Assembly: GCA_900468805.1 (NCBI GenBank)
Contig: UEIF01000043.1
Coordinates: forward strand, 1-64,000
Origin: Hyphomicrobiales bacterium
GTDB lineage: Bacteria > Pseudomonadota > Alphaproteobacteria > Rhizobiales > Rhizobiaceae
Length of the DNA: 64,000 bases
Reading direction: 5' to 3'
Shown: positions 35,307 through 43,129 of the stretch, piece after piece
Layout: every line of letters begins with the position of its first letter
Position numbering within the stretch: position 1 is the first letter of the stretch
Program-made: the position numbers and the translations under genes
Notes under the pieces: generated by a model
The model's input: the letters and a program-made list of their open reading frames with translations, nothing else
The model's database searches: none
What the model was told of the DNA's origin: nothing

Positions 35307-36320
35307 ATGACGACAAGGAGCGGCGCAATCATGCGGCATGGAACCGGCAGCACTGTGCTGCTGGCGCTTTGCCTTTTGCTTGCGCTTGCCATTATCATCC
35401 TGGGCAGTATTTCCTTCGGCGTCTCCAAGCTGCCGGTTATCAGGGCCCTGCACCTGCTCTTTGCACCCGATGGCTCGCCGGACAGCGCGCTGGTCTGGGA
35501 CGTCCGCCTGCCGCGGGCAATGCTCGCCATGCTGGTCGGCGCCAATCTCGCTGTTGCCGGGGTACTGATCCAGACGCTCACCCGCAATTCGCTTGCCTCA
35601 CCCCAGACTTTCGGCATCAATGCCGGGGCTTCACTGGTCATCGTCATTAGCCTTATCGCGGTGCCGGGCCTAAGCGCCGGCGGTACGGTCTGGCCAGCCT
35701 TCATCGGCGCGGCCGCCGTCGGTTTTGCCATGTGGGCGCTTTCGGTGTCCGGCGCTATGAACGAAATGAAGCTGGCACTCGCAGGCATCTCCATCCAGCT
35801 CGTGCTTGCAGCTCTCGTGCAGGCGATCCTCATCGCCAACAATGCCGGGCAGGATATCGTTTACTGGCTTGCCGGCTCCATCAACGGCGCGCAGTGGAGC
35901 AAGGTCTGGATCATCCTGCCCTTCACGCTTTTGGGTGGTGGTATCGCCCTGATTGGCGGCCGTCATTTCGGCGTTCTGGCGCTCGACGACGCCACAGGCG
36001 TCTCGCTCGGCCAGAATGCCAGGCGCGTCGGCGGTCTTGCGGCGGTGCTGATCGTCATTCTCGCCGGTTCCGCCGTCGCCGTCAGTGGCCCGATCGGTTT
36101 TATCGGTCTGTTGGTGCCGCATATCGTGCGCCGTCTGGCGGGCGGCGATCAGCTGACGGTCATTGCGCTCAGCGCCATCACCGGTCCCCTGCTGCTGAAT
36201 GCCGCCGATCTGCTGGGCCGCGTCGCCGCCTTTCCGGCGGAGACGCCTGTCGGCATCGTCACGGCGCTGATCGGCGCACCGGCCTTTCTCGTCATCCTCT
36301 GGCATCAGAGGGCGAAATGA
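35307..36320 (+). CDS. FecCD-type permease, subunit 1 (iron-siderophore ABC importer)
   Basis: A 337-residue integral membrane permease with about ten helices. Family signatures: DVRLPRAMLAMLVGANLAVA (the RLPR-type motif before TM2), GVLIQTLTRNSLASPQTFGI, and IGFIGLLVPHIVRRLAGGDQ, the cytoplasmic loop that contacts the ATPase. It starts six bases after the binding-protein gene. It pairs with the next permease to form a heterodimeric FecC/FecD channel for ferric siderophore uptake. Confidence 0.94.
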   Translation: MTTRSGAIMRHGTGSTVLLALCLLLALAIIILGSISFGVSKLPVIRALHLLFAPDGSPDSALVWDVRLPRAMLAMLVGANLAVAGVLIQTLTRNSLASPQTFGINAGASLVIVISLIAVPGLSAGGTVWPAFIGAAAVGFAMWALSVSGAMNEMKLALAGISIQLVLAALVQAILIANNAGQDIVYWLAGSINGAQWSKVWIILPFTLLGGGIALIGGRHFGVLALDDATGVSLGQNARRVGGLAAVLIVILAGSAVAVSGPIGFIGLLVPHIVRRLAGGDQLTVIALSAITGPLLLNAADLLGRVAAFPAETPVGIVTALIGAPAFLVILWHQRAK

Positions 36321-37324
36321 CGAGTGCCGCCTTGCCATCGAGGAACCTGCGCGCAGCAAGCGTCTGCCTTGCCATCGCGGTCCTCATTCTCGTCGTTGCC
36401 GTTATCGGCATGACGATCGGCGCCGTCACGCTGTCGGTCGGTCAGGTGCTGGATGGTATCGCCGGCGGCAAGAGCGGATTCATCGTCATGCAGTACCGCG
36501 CCCCGCGCGTCATCGTTTCCATCCTCGCCGGCGCCTCGCTCGGCGTTGCCGGCGTCTTCCTTCAAGGCGCGCTGCGCAATCCGCTGGCCTCGCCCGATGT
36601 CGTCGGCATTACCAAATGGGCAGGCTTCGGTGCCTTCCTTGCCGGCCTCTTTGCGCCGCCGGCCTGGGCCGTCTGGGCAATTCCGGCCGGCGTCGTCGCC
36701 GGTGCCGTTGCCGGTGCGCTGGTGCTGCTCGCCATCGGACGCGCATTCGGCGGCGGTATTGCGGCATTGGCGCTCGTCGGCGTGGCGCTCGGCATGCTGG
36801 CCCAGGCGCTGATGCAATATGTCATGGTGCTCTTCCCGACCCGCGCCGACCAGTCGATGGTCTGGCTTGCCGGCAGTGTCTACGGCTCGACGATGACCGA
36901 TGTGATTGCGCTCTCGCTCTGGCTTGTCGCCTGCCTGCCCTTGGTGCTGATCGCTACTATCAGGCTCGATGCCGGCGGCTTCGGCGACGATACGCTGACG
37001 AGCCTCGGCATTTCGCCCGGCCTGTTGCGCGGCGGCCTTATTGTCGTCTCGGTGCTGCTCTGCGCCGGCAGCGTCGCCGCTGTCGGCTCCATGGGTTTCC
37101 TCGGCCTCTTGTCACCGCATGCCGCGCGCCTGCTCGTCGGCCCGCGCGCACGTCATATGGTGCCAGTGAGCGCCCTGATCGGCGCTTTGACGCTATCGAC
37201 TGCCGATCTGATCGGCCGGCTCGTGGCCCTGCCGAACGAGATCCCTGCCGGCATCGTCGCTGCCGTCATCGGCGGTCCCTATCTCATTTTCCTGCTGATC
37301 AAGGAGGCCGGCCGTCATGACTGA
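36317..37324 (+). CDS. FecCD-type permease, subunit 2 (iron-siderophore ABC importer)
   Basis: A 335-residue permease. The matching signatures are QYRAPRVIVSILAGASLGVA, GVFLQGALRNPLASPDVVGI and MGFLGLLSPHAARLLVGPRA. The start ATG overlaps the previous stop (ATGA), and its own end overlaps the ATPase start by eight bases, giving tight translational coupling. The frame is open far upstream across the first permease gene, but that extension is a shadow of subunit 1. Confidence 0.94.
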   Translation: MTSAALPSRNLRAASVCLAIAVLILVVAVIGMTIGAVTLSVGQVLDGIAGGKSGFIVMQYRAPRVIVSILAGASLGVAGVFLQGALRNPLASPDVVGITKWAGFGAFLAGLFAPPAWAVWAIPAGVVAGAVAGALVLLAIGRAFGGGIAALALVGVALGMLAQALMQYVMVLFPTRADQSMVWLAGSVYGSTMTDVIALSLWLVACLPLVLIATIRLDAGGFGDDTLTSLGISPGLLRGGLIVVSVLLCAGSVAAVGSMGFLGLLSPHAARLLVGPRARHMVPVSALIGALTLSTADLIGRLVALPNEIPAGIVAAVIGGPYLIFLLIKEAGRHD

Positions 37325-38114
37325 TGCCGTCCATTCACGCCTCTCCGCCGAGAATCTGACGCTCGGTTACGCCGCGATCAAAGTCCTCGACCATGTCGAT
37401 GTCGTAATCCCCGACGGCAAGATCACGGCGCTTATCGGCGCCAACGGCTCCGGAAAATCGACGCTGCTACGCGCCCTTGGCCGCATCATCCAGCCGCTCG
37501 GCGGCACGGTGACGCTGGACGGCAAAGCGATTGCGGAAATGCCCGGCAGGGCGATTGCCCAGACGCTGGCGCTGCTGCCGCAAAGCCCGGTTTCGCCCGA
37601 TGGCCTCACCGTGCGCCAGCTCTGCCGCTTCGGCCGCCACCCGCACAAGGGCATGCTGTCACGCACGACGCGCCATGACGAGCAGATCGTCGAAGCGTCG
37701 CTTGCCGCAACTGGCCTGACCGATCTCGCCGAGCGCCCGCTCGACCGCCTCTCCGGCGGCCAGCGGCAGCGCGCCTGGATCGCCATGGCGCTGGCGCAGG
37801 AAACGCCGATCCTGCTGCTGGACGAGCCGACGACCTATCTCGACATCGCCCATCAGCTGGAAGTTCTGGAACTGTTGAAGGAACTGAACGGGAAAAGTGG
37901 ACGCACCGTCGTCATGGTCGTCCACGATCTCAACCACGCCGCCCAATATGCCGACCACATCATCGCGGTCGCTGATGGCGGCATTCACGCGTCAGGCAGT
38001 CCTGTCGATATTCTGAAGCCGGAGCTTATTCGCGCCGTCTTTGGGATCGACGCGGTCGTGATATCCCATCCCGTTGATGGCACACCGCTCTGCCTGCCCT
38101 TCGTCGAACGTTAG
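37317..38114 (+). CDS. Iron-siderophore ABC transporter ATPase (FecE/FhuC type)
   Basis: A 265-residue ABC ATPase with Walker A GANGSGKSTLLRALG, Q-loop LLPQSPVSPDG, signature LSGGQRQRAWIAMAL, Walker B ILLLDEPTTYLDI and switch His in VVHDLNHAAQY. This pattern is typical of FecE/FhuC importers. It is the last gene of the operon and powers the two permeases. The stop is followed immediately by a dispersed repeat and a large inverted-repeat region. Confidence 0.95.
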   Translation: MTDAVHSRLSAENLTLGYAAIKVLDHVDVVIPDGKITALIGANGSGKSTLLRALGRIIQPLGGTVTLDGKAIAEMPGRAIAQTLALLPQSPVSPDGLTVRQLCRFGRHPHKGMLSRTTRHDEQIVEASLAATGLTDLAERPLDRLSGGQRQRAWIAMALAQETPILLLDEPTTYLDIAHQLEVLELLKELNGKSGRTVVMVVHDLNHAAQYADHIIAVADGGIHASGSPVDILKPELIRAVFGIDAVVISHPVDGTPLCLPFVER

Positions 38115-38116
38115 AC

Positions 38117-38165
38117 CCATCCCAGCAAAAACGTGCAACGGGTCTGCGTTGAACCGATGGGATGG
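38117..38165 (+). repeat. Dispersed intergenic repeat, copy 2
   Basis: Core CCAGCAAAAACGTGCAACGG then GTCTGCGTT. The arms CCATCCCA (38117-38124) and TGGGATGG (38158-38165) form a perfect 8-bp inverted repeat enclosing the core. The element begins three bases after the ABC ATPase stop codon. Confidence 0.75.
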
Positions 38166-38204
38166 AGCTGTTCTTGTACAGAACGAACCAGATCACTGGT
38201 AAGG

Positions 38205-38340
38205 TGCATAGGATGCAGGGCTTGCATAGGTTTTTTTATAGGTCGCGTGGGAATTGTCAGACGGTGATATGACAGGCATTGAATCTGACAATTCCTATAG
38301 AGCGACGAAAACTGCCCCTGCATCTTCTGCATCCTATGCA
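38205..38340. other. Nested inverted-repeat element, 136 bases
   Basis: Outer arms TGCATAGGATGCA (38205-38217) and TGCATCCTATGCA (38328-38340) are perfectly complementary over 13 bases. Inner arms GGAATTGTCAG (38250-38260) and CTGACAATTCC (38285-38295) pair over 11 bases, and GTCGC (38242-38246) with GCGAC (38302-38306) lies between. A T7 run sits at 38231-38237. No protein-like frame covers it. It could be a folded RNA, a small non-autonomous element or a recombination site. Confidence 0.7.
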
Positions 38341-38393
38341 GGCACTGAAGGACTCGCCCGGAATTGCATCATAACAAAGCGTTGGGTGGAGAT

Positions 38394-38419
38394 GATTTCA
38401 GGCCGAGCGGCCTGAAATC
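38394..38419. terminator. Strong hairpin between the siderophore operon and mgtE
   Basis: A perfect 11-bp stem, GATTTCAGGCC (38394-38404) with GGCCTGAAATC (38409-38419), and a four-base loop GAGC. It lies 12 bases beyond the mgtE stop in a convergent gap. There is no T-tract on either side, so it may act as a factor-assisted terminator or an mRNA end-stabiliser. Confidence 0.55.
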
Positions 38420-38430
38420 TGAAGCAGGAT

Positions 38431-39804
38431 CTAGAGCAGCGTCCCGCTGAGGATCAGCAGAGCCACCGAGAAATAGATGACGAGCCCGGTGACGTCGACC
38501 AGCGTGGCGACAAACGGAGCCGATGCCGTTGCCGGATCGAGCCGCAGCTTCTGCAAGATGAACGGCAGCATCGAACCCGAGATGGAGCCGAAGGTGACGA
38601 TACCGACCAATGCGGCAAAGACCGTCAGGCCGACGAGCTGCCAGTGCGGGCCGTAATCATAGAGTCCGGCCGTCTGCCAGAAGATGACGCGCAGCATGCC
38701 GACAAGTCCGAGAATGGCGCCGAGCGTGATGCCCGTCGGCAGTTCGCGCAGCAGCACCCGCCACCAGTCGGTCAGCTTCAGCTCGCCGACAGCAAGCGCC
38801 CGGATGATGAGCGAGGTTGCCTGCGAACCGGAATTGCCGCCGGAGCTCATGATCAGTGGAATGAAGAGCGTTAGCACGACAGCCTTCTCCAGCTCGCCTT
38901 CGAAATGCTGCATGGCGCTTGCCGTCAGCATTTCGCCGAGGAAGAGGGCGCAGAGCCAGCCGGCCCGCTTGCGGATCATGCCGCCGAAGCTGATCTTCAT
39001 ATAGGGCTTGCCGAGTGCTTCCATACCGCCGAACTTCTGGGCAGCTTCGGTCGTATCCGAGATCATCGTGTCGATCACATCGTCGACCGTGACGATGCCG
39101 AGCACCATGCCGTGATCGTCGATGACAGGCAGCGCCAGCAGGTCGTGCTTGCGGATCAGCCGTGCGACGTCTTCCTGCTTCATCAGCGCATCGGCCGAAA
39201 CCGGCGTCCCCTTCTGCGCGACAGAAAGGATCGAAGCGTCGGCCTCGCCGGTAATGAGGCGGCGCAACGTCACGACATGCAGCAGCGCGCCGGAATTATG
39301 GTCCAGCACATAGATGGCATAGACGGTTTCCCGCGAGCGTTCGACCTGCCGGACATGGTCCAGCGTCTGGGCGATCGTCCAGTCGTCGGGCACGCTGACG
39401 AATTCCGTCGTCATGATGCTGCCGGCCGTGCGCGGCGGATAGCCCATCAGATGCTGGATGGCGATGCGGACAGGTTCTTCCAGGCTGGAGAACAGGCGCA
39501 CGCGGTCGTCGATACCAAGCTCCAGCAGGACGTCGGCGACGCGGTCGTTCGACATGCCATGCAGCAGACGGGCCGAATCCGTGCCGTCCATCAGCGCCAG
39601 AATGGCCGGCGCGTTGCGCAGCTCCGGACGGTCGAGAATGTTGACGGCATATTCCTGCGGCATCCGCGAAAGGATGCGGCCGGCTTCAGCCGGGGTAAGC
39701 CCGTTCAGCGATTCCACGCGCTCGGCAATGGACGCAACACGGCTGTTGTTCATGAAGGCACGGGCGGCATAGCCGGCCCGCAGAGGGAAGCGATTGATAT
39801 TCAT
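38431..39804 (-). CDS. mgtE: Magnesium transporter MgtE
   Basis: A 457-residue MgtE channel. The N-terminal superhelical domain contains LNGLTPAEAGRILSRMPQEY. Two CBS domains follow (about 145-265; IYVLDHNSGALLHVVTLRRL and LLALPVIDDHGMVLGIVTVD). The C-terminal membrane domain of five helices carries the conserved SSGGNSGSQATSLIIRALA. MgtE is a Mg2+-gated channel for Mg2+ entry, in which the CBS domains sense cytoplasmic Mg2+. The gene is preceded by an unusually long leader with stable stem-loops. Confidence 0.96.
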   Translation of the reverse strand: MNINRFPLRAGYAARAFMNNSRVASIAERVESLNGLTPAEAGRILSRMPQEYAVNILDRPELRNAPAILALMDGTDSARLLHGMSNDRVADVLLELGIDDRVRLFSSLEEPVRIAIQHLMGYPPRTAGSIMTTEFVSVPDDWTIAQTLDHVRQVERSRETVYAIYVLDHNSGALLHVVTLRRLITGEADASILSVAQKGTPVSADALMKQEDVARLIRKHDLLALPVIDDHGMVLGIVTVDDVIDTMISDTTEAAQKFGGMEALGKPYMKISFGGMIRKRAGWLCALFLGEMLTASAMQHFEGELEKAVVLTLFIPLIMSSGGNSGSQATSLIIRALAVGELKLTDWWRVLLRELPTGITLGAILGLVGMLRVIFWQTAGLYDYGPHWQLVGLTVFAALVGIVTFGSISGSMLPFILQKLRLDPATASAPFVATLVDVTGLVIYFSVALLILSGTLL

Positions 39805-40000
39805 TGGCTCGCCTTTCCGTCGATCCGCCGTAGCGTCCGAGCGGGCGAGCCTGGAGCATCCAGGTCAGCGCGCGACGGCCGCGTACGGCAAAGGCAATCG
39901 ACTGCTACTGTCGCTTGGCATCTGAATGATGGCTCCGTTGATATCCGTGCAAAACGTGTGTCATGCACGTGTCGCACTAGGTGGTCTCGAATGCGCAAAA
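39805..40000 (-). promoter_or_regulatory. Long structured leader of mgtE
   Basis: About 200 bases precede the mgtE ATG. GCCGTA (39827-39832) pairs with TACGGC (39884-39889), closing a GC-rich domain that contains the hairpin CCTGGA/TCCAGG (39850-39864, loop GCA) and further C/G-rich arms. There is no coding frame of note. Leaders of mgtE in other bacteria can be Mg2+ riboswitches (M-box), but I do not see the M-box consensus here. Confidence 0.4.
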
Positions 40001-40031
40001 AGTCAAGTTGCTTAAATGCTTAACGCAAGAA

Positions 40032-40052
40032 TGCCGCACCCTCAGCGCGGCA
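40032..40052 (-). terminator. Terminator-like hairpin after the oxidoreductase gene
   Basis: On the minus strand TGCCGC (from 40052) pairs with GCGGCA (to 40032) around a nine-base loop and is followed by TTCTTG. It lies 68 bases after the stop of the gene ending at 40120. The T-run is short and interrupted. The rest of 39805-40119 holds the mgtE leader and promoter region. Confidence 0.45.
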
Positions 40053-40119
40053 CTATAAGTCAGCATCCTTTACGTATTATTTCAAACGCCTGAAAAGGCT
40101 GATTTTAGATCCCGAAAAA

Positions 40120-41133
40120 TCAGAATCCGGCGAGAACCACCTTGCCCTTCATCCTGCCGCTTTCGACCATGGCGTGCGCCTTTTTCATGTTTGCGGCATT
40201 GATCGTTCCGACGGTTTCCGACAGCGTCGTGCGGATCTTGCCCGCATCGACGAGCTCGGAAATCCTGTTCAGGATCTTGTGCTGCTCGATCATGTCAGGC
40301 GTGCCGAAGAGTGGCCGGGTGAACATCAGCTCCCAGTGAACGGACGCCGCCTTGCGCTTGAAGGGGACGACATCGAAGGTCTTGGGATCGTCGATCAGTG
40401 CGAACCGCCCCTGCGGCGCGAGCGCCTCGACGATATCGGCGACATGCTTGTCCGTATTCGTCGTCGAGAAGATGAAGCCCGGCGCGCCGATGCCGAGGGC
40501 TGCGACCTGCGGGGCGAGCGGCTTGGAGTGGTCGATGACATGGTGCGCGCCATGAGCCTTCACCCATTCCTGGGTTTCTGGGCGGGAAGCGGTGGCGATG
40601 ACGGTCAGGTCGGTGAGCGTGCGGGCAATCTGCACGGCGATCGAGCCGACACCGCCTGCACCGCCGATGATGAGCACGGCAGGGGCGGCACCCGGCACGG
40701 GATCGGTCACGCGCAGGCGGTCGAACAGCGCTTCGTAGGCGGTGATCGACGTCAGCGGCAAAGCGGCCGCAGCGGCGAAGTCGAGAGTCTTCGGCTTCCT
40801 GCCGACGATGCGCTCGTCAACGAGCTGGAATTCGGCATTCGAACCGGGGCGATTGATGACGCCGGAATAGAAGACTTCATCACCCGGCTTGAACAGCGTC
40901 ACATCGGAACCGACGGCCTTGACGATGCCGGCGGCATCAAAGCCGAGCACTTTCAGCTCATCGGCAGGCGGCGCCATGTTGGCGCGCACCTTCACGTCGA
41001 CGGGGTTGACGGAGACGGCCCTGATCTCGACCAGCAGGTCGTGGCCCTTGGCCTCCGGCGTCGGCAGTTCGACATCGATCAACGAGGTTTCGGCGGCGAT
41101 TGGCTGTGGGGTCTTGTAAGCGACGGCGCGCAT
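40120..41133 (-). CDS. Zinc-type alcohol dehydrogenase-like / quinone oxidoreductase
   Basis: A 337-residue medium-chain dehydrogenase/reductase. It has a GroES-like N-terminal domain (AVSVNPVDVKVRANM, VLGFDAAGIVKAVGSD) and a Rossmann domain with VLIIGGAGGVGSIAVQIART. The zinc-binding Cys/His set of true alcohol dehydrogenases is absent, which fits the NADPH:quinone reductase subgroup. It is divergent from an HxlR regulator that has the redox-type Cys near its N-terminus. This pairing recalls QorR/YodB-type control of quinone or electrophile detoxification, so I infer that role. Confidence 0.9.
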   Translation of the reverse strand: MRAVAYKTPQPIAAETSLIDVELPTPEAKGHDLLVEIRAVSVNPVDVKVRANMAPPADELKVLGFDAAGIVKAVGSDVTLFKPGDEVFYSGVINRPGSNAEFQLVDERIVGRKPKTLDFAAAAALPLTSITAYEALFDRLRVTDPVPGAAPAVLIIGGAGGVGSIAVQIARTLTDLTVIATASRPETQEWVKAHGAHHVIDHSKPLAPQVAALGIGAPGFIFSTTNTDKHVADIVEALAPQGRFALIDDPKTFDVVPFKRKAASVHWELMFTRPLFGTPDMIEQHKILNRISELVDAGKIRTTLSETVGTINAANMKKAHAMVESGRMKGKVVLAGF

Positions 41134-41209
41134 CTTGGTAACTCCTGTGTCTGTTGTACGAGAGCTAGATGCGACCTATGTTCCGGCAACGCAAGAATGC
41201 ACAAATTCT

Positions 41210-41220
41210 GTACGTAGTAC
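41210..41220. promoter_or_regulatory. Candidate HxlR operator
   Basis: GTACGTAGTAC is an inverted repeat (GTAC arms around GTA) located 17 bases before the HxlR start, in the divergent gap with the oxidoreductase. A related TTGTACGAGA occurs near 41154-41163. Assignment to the HxlR protein is by position only. Confidence 0.4.
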
Positions 41221-41237
41221 CAAAAAGGATACTGTAA

Positions 41238-41639
41238 ATGTCACGCCCGCGTGCCAAGCTGATCGAGAATTTCCCCGGTTGCCCGGTGGAGGCGACGCTG
41301 ACTTATCTTGACGGAAAGTGGAAGGGCGTGATCCTTTTTCACTTGATGGACAAGACGTTGCGCTTCAACGAGCTCAGGCGCCACCTGCCGGCGATCACCC
41401 AGCGTATGCTGACCAAGCAGCTGCGCGAGCTGGAGCAATCCGGCCTGGTCTCACGAACAGTTTACCCGGTCGTGCCGCCGCGCGTCGAATATGCGCTGAC
41501 GCCGCTCGGCTCCACGCTGAAGCCGGTCATCCGGGCGCTTGCCGCCTGGGGCGATGAATTCGTCTTCTGCAGCCCCGAGGGACGGGAGCTGCGCATATCC
41601 CAGGCGCTAAGCGCTCCGGCTGCGGTGCTCCAGGCGTAG
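41238..41639 (+). CDS. HxlR-family winged-helix regulator
   Basis: A 133-residue regulator with the HxlR core: Cys15 in FPGCPVEATLTYLDGKWKG, the recognition region LRFNELRRHLPAITQRMLTK, then LRELEQSGLVSRTVYPVVPP. A single N-terminal Cys in this position is the redox/electrophile sensor in QorR and YodB. It is divergent from the quinone oxidoreductase, its probable target. Its last 33 bases overlap, tail to tail, the end of the MFS gene on the other strand. Confidence 0.92.
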   Translation: MSRPRAKLIENFPGCPVEATLTYLDGKWKGVILFHLMDKTLRFNELRRHLPAITQRMLTKQLRELEQSGLVSRTVYPVVPPRVEYALTPLGSTLKPVIRALAAWGDEFVFCSPEGRELRISQALSAPAAVLQA

Positions 41640-42827
41640 CGACGCGGCAAAGACGAAGAGGCCGAGGAAGGACAGGACGGCGCCGACATAGCCGGTCGCC
41701 GCATAGCCGTAACCCCAGGCAATGACGAGGCCGCCGAGCCATGCGCCGAGCGCGTTGGCGATGTTGAAGGCCGAGTGGTTGGAGGCGGCCGCCAGCGTCT
41801 GCGCATCGGCCGCAACATCCATCAGGCGCGTCTGCAGCGCCGGGCCTGCCGCAAAGCCGCAGCCGACGAGGAAGACGCAGAGCCCGAGCATATAGGGGTT
41901 CGACGCGGTCAGCGAGAACATCGTCAGCACGACGATATTATAGACCAGCGAGCCGCCGATCGTGCCGAGCAGCGACTTGTCGGCAAGCCACGAGCCGATG
42001 AAGTTGCCGGCATTCATGCCGACGCCGAAGAGCACCAGCATGAGCGCAACGGCCGTTTCCGGCAGCATCGCCACCTGCGTCGTCGTCGAGGCGATATAGC
42101 TGAACATGGCGAACATGCCGCCGTAACCGACAGCGGCGATGGCAAGCGTCAGCAGTACCTGGGGGCGGCGGAAGGCGCTGAGTTCGCGCAGCGCGCTTGC
42201 CCCTTCCGAAACCTTGTCATGCGGCACGTAGAACCAGATGAGCGCGACTGTTACAAGCCCGATGATGCCGACGGTCAGGAAGGCGACCTGCCAGTCGAGC
42301 GCCTGGCCGAAGAAGGTGGTCAGCGGCGTGCCGAGCAGGGTCGCGACCGTCAGGCCGAGCATGACGCGGCCGACGGCCCGCGCGCGGCGATGCACCGGCA
42401 CCATGGAGGCGGCGACGAGGGCGGCAACACCGAAATAGGCGCCATGCGGCAGGCCGGTGATGAACCGCAGAACCGCGAAGCTCTCGAAGGTCGGAGCGAC
42501 TGCGCTCAGGATGTTGCCGACTGCAAAGAGCAACATCAGGCAAAGCAGCAGCGTGCGCCGCGCCATCTTGGCGGCAAGCACGGCGATGACGGGTGCGCCG
42601 ATGACGACGCCAAGGGCATAGGCACTGATGACATAACCTGCCTGCGGCGTCGTGACCGAGAAAGTGTCCGCCACATTGGGCAGCAGGCCCATGATCGCGA
42701 ATTCGCCCGTACCGATGCCGAAGCCGCCGGCGGCGAGCGCCAGCTGTACCAGTGCGACAGTCGTGGCCGAGGGAAGCGCTGCCTCCAGTTCGGAATCGAT
42801 GGAATCGTTGACGGCAACCTGGCTCAC
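41607..42827 (-). CDS. MFS exporter, AraJ/NepI-like (DHA1)
   Basis: A 406-residue major facilitator protein with 12 hydrophobic segments. It starts with an acidic tail, then ALAAGGFGIGTGEFAIMGLL (TM1) with the GTxEF motif of the DHA1 AraJ/YdhP group. The motif A-like loop reads AKMARRTLLL. Motif C sits near LRFITGLPHGAYFGVAALVA. Such proteins export purine nucleosides, arabinose or drugs; the substrate here is unknown. The stop lies inside the HxlR gene (33-base convergent overlap), so both mRNAs would be complementary at their 3' ends. Confidence 0.9.
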   Translation of the reverse strand: MSQVAVNDSIDSELEAALPSATTVALVQLALAAGGFGIGTGEFAIMGLLPNVADTFSVTTPQAGYVISAYALGVVIGAPVIAVLAAKMARRTLLLCLMLLFAVGNILSAVAPTFESFAVLRFITGLPHGAYFGVAALVAASMVPVHRRARAVGRVMLGLTVATLLGTPLTTFFGQALDWQVAFLTVGIIGLVTVALIWFYVPHDKVSEGASALRELSAFRRPQVLLTLAIAAVGYGGMFAMFSYIASTTTQVAMLPETAVALMLVLFGVGMNAGNFIGSWLADKSLLGTIGGSLVYNIVVLTMFSLTASNPYMLGLCVFLVGCGFAAGPALQTRLMDVAADAQTLAAASNHSAFNIANALGAWLGGLVIAWGYGYAATGYVGAVLSFLGLFVFAASLRLEHRSRSA

Positions 42828-43129
42828 GGGTGGTCCTTCGGAGGATCTAAGCTTGGCAACGGCTGCTGGCGTTGAGCGCAGAACCGGTCATCTAGAATTG
42901 GTGGGCAGAAATGGCGGGAGGCGGAGATGTGATCTCCAGTATTCCATCTATTGAACGCGAAGCTGACAGCGTCGAGTGCTTTTTTTGCAGTGCAGCGTAG
43001 CGCTATCTGCATACGTCCATTGCAATATTTGCGTTTCGGCGATGTGAGCGGGCAAATCATCCGGCTTGAAATCGCATATGCTTCAACCATCTTGAGGTCA
43101 GGAACAGCGGGATAGGGAACAGGCACCTC
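42828..43129. other. Divergent intergenic region, 302 bases
   Basis: Separates the MFS exporter (minus) from the diacylglycerol-kinase-like gene (plus). I see no protein-like frame, strong hairpin or repeat. The promoters of both genes must lie here. Confidence 0.5.

Noticed and set aside
35732..36316. A 585-base upstream extension of permease subunit 2
   Set aside because: It overlaps the coding region of permease subunit 1 in another frame and has no membrane-protein character. The ATGA overlap start at 36317 fits the operon.
38111..38332. A 73-codon minus-strand frame in the inverted-repeat region
   Set aside because: It lies across the repeat and the palindromic arms, has no ribosome-binding site, and its composition follows the repeats rather than protein coding.
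39805..40000. Assigning the mgtE leader as an M-box riboswitch
   Set aside because: The leader is structured, but the M-box consensus segments I know are not visible, so I list it only as an unnamed candidate.
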